Assembly: GCA_018806915.1 (NCBI GenBank)
Contig: JAGKQI010000026.1
Location: 1-64,000, forward strand
DNA length: 64,000 nucleotides
Direction of reading: 5' to 3'
From: Phytophthora colocasiae
Lineage: Eukaryota > Oomycota > Peronosporomycetes > Peronosporales > Peronosporaceae
Shown: one piece after another, positions 1 to 12,620 of the stretch
Layout: each line of letters begins with the position of its first letter
Position numbering within the stretch: the stretch's first letter is position 1
Made by a program: the position numbers and the translations under genes
The notes under the pieces: model-generated
What the model saw: only the letters and a program-made list of their open reading frames with translations
The model's database searches: none
What the model was told of the DNA's origin: nothing

Positions 1-772
1 GCCCTCTGCGACGGCGTCCCTGCGTTCGCTGCCGTGCTCCCACGAGTCTCCGGTGTCCTCAGTGTCAGCGTCCCCGCGTTCGCTGCCGTCGGCGTGCTCG
101 TGCTCTGATATCTCGGTGTCCTCTGCGCCGGCGTCCCTGCGTTCGCTGCCCTCGGGCAATGGCGTCGTCACTGTCGCTCCGGTCATCCGCGCTGACTTCG
201 GCGAAGACGCCGTCGAACTGGCTTGTCGGCTGGCTTCAGCTTGTCTTCTTCAGCTTCTTTGAGTTGTTCACGAAGACGATTGCGATGGACTTTCTCGTAC
301 GGGCATTATGTGCCAGAAAGTAGCTCTGGGGCTGTTCGGATAGCAGCGGTTTGGATCGAGATCCCACGAGTGTTCGTCCACACTTGATGCCGAGGTTGAT
401 GGCTTTATCCTCAGCGACTGAGTCTAGCTGACTAACGTCATTGACTCAAAGGTTTCGATCTCTTCCTCCAACGCCTTCCCATCGCCTTGAATATGGACCT
501 GCACCAGCTCGTCGTACTCGTCTTTGCTTGGTGAACTCGGAGCCGAACACAAGCTTACCGCGGTCGTCTTCGTCGCTCTCTGAGCCGGTTCCGCCACATG
601 AGGCTTTGGCTTGGAGCCCTTCGCCAAGCGCCTCGACCGCAATCTTCTTCCCCTTAGCCACGAAAGCTTGAATCCAGGCCGGCAACAATGGCGATTCAGG
701 TTTGTCATCTTTTTTCACCAGTTCTCATGTAGGATATGTTCGACTCACCCGGAGCCGCTGTACGTACTCCCA
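1..772 (-). pseudogene. Gene B, unit 0 (cut by the window edge, frame broken)
   Basis: Only the N-terminal two thirds of B lies inside the window. The frame is interrupted many times by extra bases (for example around 40-60, 100-110 and 160), in the error-rich left zone. See the unit 8 and unit 10 copies for the protein. Confidence 0.7.
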
Positions 773-902
773 CAAGTTGGTCGAGGGGCCAATTCAGAAG
801 AACTTAGCCCACAGCGATGATCATTTCACTGAATTGACGTGCTTGATCACCGGCGAAAACGTCTCGGTGTAGTCGATCCCATACTTCTGCACAAATCCTT
901 TC
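773..902 (-). mobile_element. Copia reverse transcriptase piece, unit 0
   Basis: Matches the copia RT segment ending in NWPLDQL that is present in the full elements at 51,736-51,860 and 61,549-61,673. It is embedded between B and C as in all units. Confidence 0.8.
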
Positions 903-1429
903 CTTGTACGACTTGGACACCAGACTTGATTTCCGGAGGTTACCAGAAGGTTGCTTGCCCGAAGAACTCTTAGGCGACTTGGAGTCTTGAGACCTTCTTG
1001 TTCTTGGGATTCAGCTTGGAAAGTCATCAGACTTCTTGTTCTTGGGACTTGACGTGGAGGTGCCACCGGACTTCCTGACTGCTGACTTGGACCTGGATGC
1101 CTCGTGCACTGCCCGCTTGGATTTCTTGGTGGGGATTATCGGACCCGAGTCATCGGAGAGTCCCAGCTGGACTCGTAAGTCTCAATGGAAGCTTGTTACC
1201 GGCGTGCGAATGACCATCAGACTCATCGTCGTCAGAAGTCATCGCTGCTGCCCGCTCGACTTTTTCGTCGTCCAGCCTCACTGTCGCTGGATGCAGATTC
1301 TTGTTCACCAGACTCGCTTGAAGTCCGGGTCCTTCCTGAGGGTCATCCTCTGTGGACTCAGGTTCGCTGATGGGATACGGGACGTGAGCATCCAGTGCCT
1401 CCCAGACCGGTGGCTCCACATCCGTTCTT
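903..1429 (-). pseudogene. Gene C, unit 0 (frameshifted)
   Basis: Recognisable Ser/Asp/Lys-rich gene C without the D insertion seen in units 1 and 2. Several indels break the frame (around 985, 1160-1190 and 1260). Confidence 0.7.
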
Positions 1430-1435
1430 CTGAAG

Positions 1436-2020
1436 ATTGATCCCGGCTGCAGTCGTTCTCAGGGGACGATCCAGCCCAGGCATTATCCAACCCCAAAGAG
1501 GTGACTCTCATTCCACCGGTGCTCATTGGGGATCAGGGAACGGTGCAACAGCTGGCTCAGGCACTCCTGGTCAACTTGTCAACCGCTCCTGAGGGTTTCT
1601 GTGACAACACGCGCCCCCAGGCCGTCAGGGACGGGAGCCATTCGCAAGCGCTCAGCGGCACCTGCAAATCATAGTCGGCGGAGTCCCGATGCTGGCAATC
1701 TGGGCTCCAGATGGACCTGAGGAGAGCTTCCAGTGCGAAGTAGTTCAAATGAGGTGTAGACGGAGGGTTTCGAATCCAGAGCAGGGCGGTGGTTTACTCA
1801 ACCAGCGGCTATGGAACTCGATGTATCGTTACTACACCCTGCGATATCAGCCGTCGCTTCACGAGGCGAGAAGACGGTGCGCCTCGAAGTCGGTGATCGT
1901 TCCAGTGTACCAACCAGAGCACATATGCTAAAATGCGCGTGATAGCCCATATCACCTGCGTATGAACGAGAGATTTCCAAAGTGGACACTGGCATGGGCC
2001 AAATCCGCCAGGGCATCTGA
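1436..2020 (+). pseudogene. Gene D (capsid-like), unit 0 (frameshifted)
   Basis: Full-length D by nucleotide match, ending at the TGA at 2018-2020. Extra bases around 1490-1800 break the frame. Followed by a run of 12 A. Confidence 0.7.
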
Positions 2021-2274
2021 GCAAAAAAAAAAAAGCAAATATTTTATAACAATTTGTTTGGCTGTTTTCTCTGCGCATTTCTTCGACAAAATTATCTAAC
2101 ATATTCCCGTTTTGCTAACCCGTCGTAAAGTTACATAACAGCTGCACATGTAATGTGTAATTACGTTCGCAATTTTTTTGAATCGTATTCAATTCAGCGC
2201 GCAATTCTTTTAGCAGTTTTCTTTTACGCTGGACACGTGCTACAATAACATCGACAGCTTAACTGCCACGCGCC

Positions 2275-3308
2275 ATGTCCCAGCCTGACGTCGAGCCCAC
2301 GCCTTTCCCCAACGCGGAGCAACGCTTGTCAAAGTCTCTGAGTACACGGCAAGAGATCAGACAAGTGCGCATGCCAGTGCATCGCGTCAGCCGTCTTACC
2401 AACCAGGTCGAGGAAACATCTGAGGCTGACAGCTTGTGATCAAAGGCGAAAACACAGAGAGACGAGTTAGACGCCGAAGACTGATCGAGAAGAGCATAAC
2501 AGAACAAGAAGAGTCCGAGAGCGAGGATCAGCTTGCTGGCGCGTTCACAGCTGTCGTGTTGCAGAACATCCGCAAGATGTCAGACGAGATCGCCACACAG
2601 AAGAAGACTAGAGCTAACGTCACGGGAAGAAGCGCGCCCACCGGTCTGCTTTCGGTGATTTTATCTGGCGTGACGAACTCGAGCGTGTCTACGCTTCGGC
2701 AAGAATGGCAACGCTTCCATTGTTCTGTCCCGCTCCAACTGCGCTCTCAGATGAAGAGTTGACCGGCTGCGCATGACCGTTCGCGACACCGCTGCGTACA
2801 AGCGGGATCAGAACATTTGAAGATATCGAACGAGGCGGAGAAGGTGGTCCTGGTTGACGAGGTTATGCAGGCTGTTGTTCGCGAGTGCGACGCTGCCGAC
2901 AACGTAGAGCTGCGACCAGGAGGTATCTTTCTGGAGAGTCTGAGGGTTCTCAGCTCATTCGGTCCGCGTTGATCGCCTTGCTGACAAGAGAGGCCCACCA
3001 AGATCATGGTGATTGAGTGTAAAAAAGACAAGCGGCAAGGTATTGCCGCGCAGATGAGTCATTGGAACAGAGTCACCGAAAACCTCGAGGAGAGATCCAA
3101 GCTTCCAAGAGCCAGTCCTACGCGGTATCGTGTCTAACTTCTTGGCTTGGCACTTTATGGAATTAACCGTTCGCGGGGCAGGATTTCCCTGAAGATTGCA
3201 TATTAATGAAGAAGATGTCGATGGAGGGCTTCGTCGTGTTGCTGGATCCGCTACCGCTGTCAATGCTTAGGTGGTCTTCCGACTGAAGCGGCACAAAAGT
3301 ACATATAA
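2275..3308 (+). pseudogene. Gene A (nuclease-like), unit 1 (multiple frameshifts)
   Basis: Starts with the same ATG and Met-Ser-Gln-Pro codons as the other copies and ends with TAA at 3306-3308 instead of TAG. Many single-base insertions, and the segment around 3060 that encodes the region after the catalytic Lys is partly missing. In the error-rich zone. Confidence 0.75.
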
Positions 3309-3339
3309 GTAACCACCAGACTACGTAAATAAAACACCG

Positions 3340-4633
3340 CTGGGTGCTTGCCCCGCCTTACTCGCTCTCGTCGAACTCTCGCAGCGCGCGCTCGTTTTAT
3401 CGCGTTGTAGAGATGTTAGGGATTGACCCAGGCGCGCGCCGAGCATCGCGAGAATATCGCGGCTGCTCTCCTTGTCGGAAGCGATATTCGTCCCGAATGC
3501 AATGTCGAAGAACTCCAGCCAGGAGGTCTGCGCAGGGGACGTTTGGCCCACCTGTGGGATGTCCGCGTTGTCTCCCCTGACGCTTGTTTGCGGTAGTTTT
3601 CGATCTCTGCCTCGCCGAGTTGTTTCTTAGGGTTCTTGGCAGCATCGCCAACCCACTCGCCTGGAGCTTAGTGTCTTTTATCGATCCACCTGTTGGTTTC
3701 TTCCACAAAGATCGTCGAGTCAAAGTCCACGAATACTCGGGCTTGTGCTGGTTTGACCGCTTCGACCGCTTCGACCGCTTCGACGGTATTGGCGAACCTT
3801 GCGCTGTGCTGCGGCGCCTCTTCCGATTGTTACCCTCTGCGACGGCGTCCACTGCGTTATTCCGCTGCCGTGCTCACCGAGTCTCCCGGTTGTCCCCTCA
3901 GTGTCAAGCGTCCCCCGCGTTCGCTACCATCAGCGTGCTCGTGCTCACGAAGTCTCAGGTGTCCCTCTGCTTGCCGGCGTCCCTGCGTTCGCTTTGCCCT
4001 CGAACGATACGTCGTCACTGTCGCGCTCGAGTGTCGCGCGCTGACTTGAGCGAAGACGCCGTCGAACTGAAGCTTGTCGGCTAGCTTCGGCTTGTCTTCA
4101 GCTTCTTTGAGTTGTTCACGAGGAGCGATTGCGATGACTTTCAAATCGTACAGGCATTATGTAGCTTGAAGTAGTAGCTCTGGGGCTGTTCGGATAGCAG
4201 CGGTTTGGATCGAGATCCCACGAGTGTTCGTCCCACTTCGATGCCGAGGTTGATGGCTTTTATCCTCAGCGACTGAGTCTAGCTGACGCGTCATTGACTC
4301 AAAGGTTTCGATCTCTCTTCCTCCAACGCCTTCCCATCGCCTTGAATATGGACCCTGCACCAGCTCGTCGTACTCGTCTTGCTTGGTGAGACTCCGGAGC
4401 CGAGAACACAACCTTACCGCGGTCGTCTTCGTCGCTCTCTGAGCCGGTTCCGCACATGAGGCTTTAGCTTGAATAACTTCGCCATAGCGCCTCGACCGCA
4501 ATCCCTTCTTCCCTTCAGCCACAGCTTGAATCCAAGAGCCGGCAACAATGGCGATTCAGGTTTTGTCATCTTCTCACATAGTTCTCGTATGAGGATGTTC
4601 GAAGCTCCACCGGAGCCGCTGTACGTACTCACA
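3340..4633 (-). pseudogene. Gene B, unit 1 (multiple frameshifts)
   Basis: Nucleotide match over the whole gene but no long open frame. The usual TAG stop context near 3340 is altered by extra bases. Confidence 0.7.
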
Positions 4634-4772
4634 CAAGTTGGTCGAGGAGAGCCAATTGAAGAACTTGGCCACAGCGATGATCATTTCGCAGATTGACGTG
4701 ACTTGATCACCCGGCGAAAACGTCTCTCGGTATGTAGTCGATCCCATGCACTTCTGCACAAAGTCCTTTCGC
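4634..4772 (-). mobile_element. Copia RT piece, unit 1
   Basis: Same piece as in the other units, with several extra bases. The right boundary is slightly blurred by insertions. Confidence 0.75.
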
Positions 4773-5409
4773 GCCTTGGCGACTTGGACACCAGACTTGA
4801 TTTCCGGAGTTTGCAGAAGGTTGCTTGCCCGAAAGAACTCTTAGGCGACTTGGAGTCTTGAGGACTTCTTGTTCTTGGGATTTAGCTTGGAAGAGTCATC
4901 AGACTTCTTGTTTCTTAGGACTTGACGTGGAAATTGCCACCGGACTTCTGACTGCTTGACTTGGACCTGGATTGCCTCACCGTGGCACACGGCGGCCCTG
5001 GAAACCATAGTCGGCAGATCGCGTCCCGATGCTTCAATCTAGAAGCAAGCTATGAGAACTCGATGTCTTCAGTGCGAAGTAGTTCAAATGGAGTGTAGAC
5101 GGAGGTTGAATCCAGAGCAGGGGCGTGGTTTACTCAACCAGCGGCTATGGGGCGCTCGATGTATCGACGCTTGTTACCCCCCCACTTGGCATGCGAATGA
5201 CCATCAGACTCATCGTCGTCAGAGTCATCGCTGTGTTGCCCGCTCGACTTTTCGTCGTCAGCCTCACTGTCGCTGGATGCAGATTCTTGTTCACCCAGAC
5301 TCTCAGCTTGAAGTCCGGGTCCTTCTGAGAGTCATCCTCTGTGGACTCAGGTTCGCTGATGGGATACGGGACGGTGAGCATCAGTGCCTCCCCAGACCGG
5401 TGGCTCCAC
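4773..5409 (-). pseudogene. Gene C, unit 1, with a piece of gene D inside
   Basis: C is normal at both ends, but the middle (about 4999-5166) is replaced by sequence copied from gene D in + orientation, from the D segment around its VGG motif to the start of its RYY motif. Unit 2 shares this replacement, so it was made once and then duplicated. Confidence 0.75.
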
Positions 5410-5424
5410 ATCGTTCTTCTGAAG

Positions 5425-6017
5425 ATTGATCCGGCTGCAGTCGTTTCTCGGGGACGATCCAGCCCGAGCTGGCATTATCAACCCCAAGAGAGTGACTCTC
5501 ATTTCCGATGCTCATTTGGGAGATCCAGGGAACGGTACGGCAACAGCTGGCTCAGGCACTCCTAGTCAACTTGTCAACCGCTCCTGAGGTTTCTAGTGAC
5601 AACACGCATGAGCCGTCAAAGGGACAGGGCCATTCGCAGCGCTCCGGCGGCGCTGCCAAAGTCATGGTCGGCGGAGTCCGATAGCTTGGCAATCTGGGCT
5701 CAGATGGACTGGGAGAGCTTCAGTGCGAAGTAGTTCAAATGGGTGTAGACCGGAGAGGTTGAATCCAGAGCAAGGGCCAGTGGTTTACTCAGCCACCAGC
5801 GGCTATGGAGACTCGATGTATCGTTACTACACCTGCGATATCAGCCACGTCGCTTCACGAGCGAAGACGGTGCCTCGAAGTCAGTGATCGTTCCAGTGTA
5901 CCAACCAAACATATTAATATGCTAAAATGCGCGTGATAGCCCCATATCTGCGGTATGAACGATGAGATTTCCGAAGTGGACACAGGCATGGGCCAAATCC
6001 CGCCCAGGGGCATCTGA
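5425..6017 (+). pseudogene. Gene D (capsid-like), unit 1 (frameshifted)
   Basis: Nucleotide match over the full gene to the TGA at 6015-6017. Many extra bases. Followed by A7, then GAAG. Confidence 0.7.
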
Positions 6018-6271
6018 GCAAAAAAAGAAGCAAATATTACATAACGAATTTGTTTGGCTGTTTCTCTGCGCATTTCTTCGACAAATTATCTAACATATTC
6101 CCGTTTTGCTAACCGTCGGTAAAGTTACATAACAGCTACATGTAATGTGTAATTACGTTCGCAATTTTTTTTGAATCGTATTCAATTCCAGCACGCAATT
6201 CTTTTAGCAGTTTTTTTCTTTTACGCTGGACGTGCACTACAATAACATCGACAGCTTAACTGCCACGCGCC

Positions 6272-7341
6272 ATGTCCCAGCCTGACGTCGAGCCCACGCT
6301 TTTCCCCAACGCGGAACTAGCTTGTCAAAGTCTCTGAAGTACACGGCAAAGGATCAGACAGAGTGCGCGCCGGGGTGCATCCAACGTAGCCGTCTTGCCA
6401 AAGCCAGGTCGAGGAAACATCTGAGGCTGACAGCTTGTGATCAAGGCGAAAACACAGAAGACGAATTAGACGCCGAAGACGATCAAGAAGAGCATAACGA
6501 ACAAGAAGGGAGTCCGAGAAGCTTGAGGATCAGCTTCTTCAGCGCGTTCACAGCTACAATCGTGTTGCAAACATCCGCAAGATGCTCAGACGAGATCGCC
6601 ACGAAGAAGTTTACTAGAAGGCTAACGTCACGCGAGGAAGAAGCGCGCCCCACCGGTCTGCTTTCCGGTGATTTTATACTGGCGTGACGAACTCCGAGCG
6701 TGTCTGCAACGCTTGACAAGAATGGCAACCTTCCGACATTGTTTCTGTCCCCGCTCCAGCTGCGCTCTCAGAATTGAAAATTGACCCGGCTGCACGCGCG
6801 ACCGTTCGCGACACGCTGCGTACAAGCGGGATCCAGAACATTTGAGGAATATCGAACGAGGCGGAGAAGGTGGTCCTGGTTGACCTGAGGTTATGCGAAG
6901 GCTGTTGTTCGCGAGTGCGACGCTGCCGTGACAACGTAGAGCTGCGAAGCGGGAGGTATCTTTCAAGTCTGAGGTTCTCAACTCATTCGGTCGCGTTGAT
7001 CGCCTTGTAACCAAGAGGAGGGCCACCAAGATCGTGCGTGATTGGTGTAAAAGACAACTTTGACAAAGGTACCGCGCAGATGGTCATTCTGGAACGGAGG
7101 GCACCATGCTGAGTCGAAAACCTCGAGAGATCCAAGCTTCCAGAAGCCAGTCCTACGGTATCGTGTCTAACTTCTTGGCAGCACTTTGTATGGAATTAAC
7201 CGTTCGCGGGGCAAAGGTTCCACAAGGTGCATATTAATGAAGAAGATGTCGATGGAGAGCTTCGTCGTGTTACTGGATCGCTGCCTGTCAATCACTTAGT
7301 TCGGTCTTTTCCGACTGAAGCGGCACAAAGAGTACATATAA
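6272..7341 (+). pseudogene. Gene A (nuclease-like), unit 2 (multiple frameshifts)
   Basis: Longest version (1,070 bp) because of many extra bases. Keeps the 10-bp segment that units 4, 5, 6, 10 and 11 lack. Ends TAA at 7339-7341. Confidence 0.75.
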
Positions 7342-7374
7342 GCTAACCACTGAACTGCGTAAATAAAACACCGC

Positions 7375-8644
7375 TGAGTTGCTTGCACCGCCTTCTCGCT
7401 CTCGTCGAACTCTCGCAGCGCGCGTTTTATCGCGTTGTAGAATGTTGCAGGATTGACTACCAGGCGCGCGCTTAGGCATCCCAGCGAGAATATCGCGGCT
7501 GCTCTCCTTGTCGAGCATATTCGTCCCGAATGCAATGTCGAAGAACTCCAGCCAGAGGTCTGCAGGGACGTTTGGCCCACCTTGGGATATCCCGCGTTGT
7601 CTCCTGACGCGTTTGCGGTCAGTTTTCGATCTCTGCCTCGCCGAGTTGTTTCTTAGGGTTCTTCAGCATCGCCAACCACTCGCGGGAAGCTTAGTCTTGC
7701 CGATCACCTGTTGGTTTCTTCCACAAAAGATCGTCGGTCGAAAGTCCACGAATACTCCGGAAGCTTGTGCTGGTTTGACCGCTTCGACCAGCTTCGACCG
7801 CTTTGTCGGTGGCTTGAACCCTTGCGCTGTGCTGCTGGCGCCTCTTCCCGATTGTTGCCCTCTGCGACTGGCGTCCTGCGTTCGCTGCCGTGCTCCACGA
7901 GTCTCTCGGTGTCCTCCCGGCAGTGTCCGGCGTCCCCGCGTTCGCTGCCGTCCAGCGTGCTCGTGCTCACGAGTCTCCGGTGTCTTCTGCGCCGGCGATC
8001 ACTGCGTTCGCTGCCCTCGAACGATACGTCGTCACTGTCGGCTCGAGTCGTCCGCGCTGACTTGACGAAGACGCCGTCGAACTGGCTTGTCAGGCTAGCT
8101 TCAGCTTGTCTTCAGCTTCTTTGAGTTGTTCACGGGAACGATTGCGATGACTTTCTCAGCCAGGCATGCCATGTACTTGAAAGTAGCTCTGGGAGGCTGT
8201 TCGGATAGCAGCCGAAGTTTGGATCCGAGATCCACGGTGTTCCGTCACTTGATGCCGAGGTTGATGGCTTTATCCTCAGCGACTGGAGTCTGGCTGACGC
8301 GTCATTGACTCAAAGGTTTCGATCTCTTCCACTCCAACGCGCCTTTCCCATCGCCTTGAATATGGACCTGCCACCACAGCTCGTCGTACTCGTCTTGCTT
8401 GGTGAACTCCGGAGGCCGAACACAAGCTTACCGCCAGGTCGTGCTTCCGTCGCTCTCCTAAGCCGGTTCCCGCACGCGAGGCTTTGCTTGAATACTTCGC
8501 CAAGCGCCTCGAGCCGCAATCTTCTTCCCCTTAGCCACAGCTTGAATCCAGGCCGGCAACAATGGCGATTCAGGTTTGTCTCATCTTCTCGCAGTTCCTC
8601 GTATGAGATGTTCGACCTCACGGAGCCGCTGTACGTACTCCCAC
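7375..8644 (-). pseudogene. Gene B, unit 2 (multiple frameshifts)
   Basis: Whole gene present by nucleotide match. Only short open pieces remain, with extra bases throughout. Confidence 0.7.
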
Positions 8645-8781
8645 AGAAGATTGGTCGAGGGGCCAATTGAAAAGAACTTGGCCACAGCGATGATCATTCT
8701 GCAGATTGACGTACTTGATCACCGGCGAAAACGTCTCGGTGTAAGTCGATCCCATGCGCTTCTGCACAAATCAGCTTTCGC
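8645..8781 (-). mobile_element. Copia RT piece, unit 2
   Basis: Same piece, with extra bases at the left boundary (8645-8655) and at 8772-8780. Confidence 0.75.
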
Positions 8782-9450
8782 TTGTACGACTTGGACACCA
8801 GACTTGATTTCCGGAGTTTACCAGAAGGTTGCTTGCCCGAAGAACTCTTAGGCGACTTGGAGTCTTGAGACTTCTTGTTCTTGGGATTTAGCTTGGAAAG
8901 TCAGTCAGACTTCTTGTTCTTGGGACTTGACGTGGAGGTGCCCACCGGACTTCCTGGCTGCTTGGCTTGGACCTGGATTGCCTCACGCAGCGGCGACTGG
9001 CAGCCCGCAAACCATAGTCGGCGGAAGTCCCGATGTGGCAATCTGGGCTCCGGAGAGATGGACTGGGGAGAGCTTCCAGGTGCGAAGTAGTTCAAATGGG
9101 TGTAGACAGACGGAGAGGTTGAATCCAGAGCCAGAACGGTGGTTGCTCAACCAGCGGCCAGAACATTGGTTTTACTCGACCAGCGTATCGTGGACGCTTG
9201 TTATCAAACCAGCGGCGCCGGCATGCGAATGACCATCAGACTCATTCCGTCGTCAGAGTCATCGCTGTTGCCGCTCGACTTACCTAAATCGTCGTCAGCC
9301 CCTCACCTCGCTCGCTGGATGCCAGATTCTTGCTTCACCAGACTCCTTGAAGTCCGGGTCCTTCTGAAGGTCATCCTCTCTCTGGACTCCAGGTTCGCTG
9401 ATGGGATACAGGACGTGGGCATCCAGTGCCTCCCAGAGCCGGTGGCTCCA
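8782..9450 (-). pseudogene. Gene C, unit 2, with a piece of gene D inside
   Basis: Carries the same D-derived replacement as unit 1, here at about 9003-9190, with additional short duplications around 9150-9180. Confidence 0.75.
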
Positions 9451-9469
9451 TCAATCGTTCTTCCTGAAG

Positions 9470-10007
9470 ATTGATCGGCTGCAGTCGTTCTCACCGGAGA
9501 CGATCAGCCCAGGCATTATCAACCCCAAGAGAGTGACTCTCATTCCGATGCTCATTGAGGATCCAGGGAACGGTGCAACAGCTGGCTCAGGCACTCTAGT
9601 CAACTTTGTCAACCGCTCCTGAGGTTTCTGTGACAACGCATGAGCCGTCAGGGACAGGGCCATTCGCAGCGCTCAGCGGCCTGCAAATCATAGTCGGCGG
9701 AGTCCCGATGTGGCAATCTGGGCTCCAGATGGACTGGGAGAGCTTCCAGTGCGAAGTAGTTCAAATGGGTGTAGACGGAGGGTTGAATCCAGAGCAGGGC
9801 AGTGGTTTACTCAACCAGCGGCTATGGAACTCGATGTATCGTTACTACACCTGCGATATCAGCCGTCGCTTCACGAGCGAAGACGGTGCCTCGAAGTCGG
9901 TGATCGTTCAGTGTACCAACCAAACATATGCTAAAATGCGCGTGATAGCCCATATCTGGTATGAACGAGAGATTTCAGTGGACACAGGCATGGGCCAAAT
10001 CCGCTAG
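9470..10007 (+). pseudogene. Gene D (capsid-like), unit 2
   Basis: The 3' three quarters are open (133 codons from 9606). A C-to-T change makes TAG at 10005-10007, three codons before the usual TGA. The extra-base zone ends inside this gene near 9,620, and downstream sequence matches the other units closely. Confidence 0.7.
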
Positions 10008-10259
10008 GGCATCTGAGCAAAAAAGCAAATATTTTATAACAATTTGTTTGGCTGTTTCTCTGCGCATTTCTTCGACAAATTATCTAACATATTCCCGTTT
10101 TGCTAACCGTCGTAAAGTTACATAACAGCTACATGTAATGTGTAATTACGTTCGCAATTTTTTTTTGAATCGTATTCAATTCAACGCAATTCTTTTAGCA
10201 GTTTTCTTTTACGCTGGACACGTGCTACAATAACATCGACAGCTTAACTGCCACGCGCC

Positions 10260-11253
10260 ATGTCCCAGCCTGACGTCGAGCCCACGCTTTCCCCAACGCG
10301 GAGCTTGTCAAAGTCTCTGAGTACACGGCAAGGATCAGACAAGTGCGCGCCAGTGCATCGCGTAGCCGTCTTGCCAACCAGGTCGAGGAAACATCTGAGG
10401 CTGACGCTTGTGATCAAGGCGAAAACGCAGAAGACGAATTAGACGCCGAAGACGATCAAGAAGAGCATAACGAACAAGAAGAAGAGTCCGAAGCTTGAGG
10501 ATCAGCTTCTTCAGCGCGTTCACAGCTGTCGTGTTGCAAACATCCGCAAGATGTCAGACGAGATCGCCACGAAGAAGACTAGAGCTAACGTCACGGGAAG
10601 AAGCGCGCCCACCGGTCTGCTTTCGGTGATTTTATCTGGCGTGACTAACTCGAGCGTGTCTACCTTGACAAGAATGGCAACCTTCCATTGTTCTGTCCCG
10701 CTCCAACTGCGCTCTCAGATGAGGGAATTGACCGGCTGCGCATGACCGTTCGCGACACGCTGCGTACAAGCGGGATCAGAACATTTGAGATATCGAACGA
10801 GGCGGAGAAGGTGGTCCTGGTTGACGAGGTTATGCAGGCTGTTGTTCGCGAGTGCGACGCTGCCGACAACGTAGAGCTGCGACGGGGTATCTTTCAAGTC
10901 TGAGGTTCTCAACTCATTCGGTCGCGTTGATCGCCTTGTAACCAAGAGAGGCCACAAGATCATGGTGATTGAGTGTAAAAAGACAACGACAAAGGTACCG
11001 CGCAGATGGTCATTGGAACGGAGGCCATGCTGATCGAAAACCTCGAGAGAGATCCAAGCTTCCAGAGCCAGTCTACGGTATCGTGTCTAACTTCTTGGCT
11101 TGGCACTTTATGGAATTAACCGTTCGCGGGGCAAGGTTCCACAAGGTGCATATTAATGAAGAAGATGTCGATGGAGGGCTTCGTCGTGTTACTGGATCGC
11201 TGCTGTCAATACTTAGTGGTCTTCCGACTGAAGCGGCACAAAAGTACATATAG
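10260..11253 (+). pseudogene. Gene A (nuclease-like), unit 3 (frameshifted)
   Basis: A base is missing in the T run near 10287, and further losses lie near 10,310, 10,885 and 10,985. The 10-bp segment around 11,028 is kept. The last 94 codons are open to the TAG at 11251-11253, but in two frames. Confidence 0.8.
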
Positions 11254-11284
11254 TAACCACTAGACTACGTAAATAAAAACACCG

Positions 11285-12493
11285 CTAGTTGCTTGCCGCC
11301 TTCTCGCTCTCGTCGAACTCTCGCAGCGCGCGTTTTATCGCGTTGTAGAATGTTGGGATTGACCCAGGCGCGCGCTTGAGCATCCCAGCGAAGAATATCG
11401 CGGCTGCTCTCCTTGTCGAGCATATTCGTCCCGAATGCAATGTCGAAGAACTCCAGCCAGAGGTCTGCAGGGACGTTTGGCCACCTTAGGATGTCCGCGT
11501 TGTCTCTGACGCGTTTGCGGTAGTTTTCGATCTCTGCCTCGCCGAGTTGTTTCTTAGGGTTCTTCAGCATCGCCAACCACTCGCGGAGCTTAGTCTTGCC
11601 GATCACCTGTTGGTTCTTCCACAAAAGATCGTCGGTCAAAGTCACGAATACTCGGGCTTGTGCTGGTTTGACCGCTTCGACCGCTTCGACCGCTTTGTCG
11701 GTGGCGAACCTTGCGCTGTGCTGCGGCGCCTCTTCCGATTGTTGCCCTCTGCGACGGCGTCCCTGCGTTCGCTGCCGTGCTCCACGAGTCTCGGTGTCCT
11801 CCAGTGTCGGCGTCCCCGCGTTCGCTGCCGTCAGCGTGCTCGTGCTCACGAGTCTCGGTGTCTTCTGCGCCGGCACGTCCCTGCGTTCGCTGCCCTCGAA
11901 CGATACGTCGTCACTGTCGCTCGAGTCGTCCGCGCTGACTTGACGAAGACGCCGTCGAACTGGCTTGTCGGCTAACTTCAGCTTGTCTTCAGCTTCTTTG
12001 AGTTGTTCACGAAGACGATTGCGATGACTTTCTCGTACAGGCATTATGTACTTGAAAGTAGCTCTGGGGCTGTTCGGATAGCAGCGGTTTGGATCGAGAT
12101 CCCACGAGTGTTCGTCCCACTTGATGCCGAGGTTGATGGCTTTATCCTCAGCGACTGAGTCTAGCTGACGCGTCATTGACTCAAAGGTTTCGATCTCTTC
12201 CTCCAACGCCTTCCCATCGCCTTGAATATGGACCTGCACCAGCTCGTCGTACTCGTCTTGCTTGGTGAACTCGGAGCCGAACACAAGCTTACCGCGGTCG
12301 TCTTCGTCGCTCTCTAAGCCGGTTCCGCACATGAGGCTTTGCTTGAATACTTCGCCAAGCGCCTCGACCGCAATCTTCTTCCCCTTAGCCACAGCTTGAA
12401 TCCAGGCCGGCAACAATGGCGATTCAGGTTTGTCATCTTCTCGCAGTTCTCGTATGAGATGTTCGACTCACGGAGCCGCTGTACGTACTCCCA
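11285..12493 (-). pseudogene. Gene B, unit 3 (nearly open; shifted C-terminus)
   Basis: One frame of 383 codons runs from 12416 down to 11265. An extra A near 11,392 shifts the last ~40 residues, and the N-terminal 25 codons are in another frame. The acidic repeat block differs from the unit 8 version because of local indels. Confidence 0.75.
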
Positions 12494-12620
12494 CAAGTTG
12501 GTCGAGGGGCCAATTGAAGAACTTGGCCACAGCGATGATCATTCGCAGATTGACGTACTTGATCACCGGCGAAAACGTCTCGGTGTAGTCGATCCCATAC
12601 TTCTGCACAAATCCTTTCAG
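12494..12620 (-). mobile_element. Copia RT piece, unit 3
   Basis: Same piece. Here the junction with C differs by a short insertion (AG at 12619-12620), so the C frame continues in frame through the copia RT codons, giving a 210-codon hybrid frame (12468-13100). Confidence 0.85.

Noticed and set aside
2021..2274. tRNA or small RNA gene in the AT-rich spacer
   Set aside because: No cloverleaf or internal promoter boxes recognised; just AT-rich runs.
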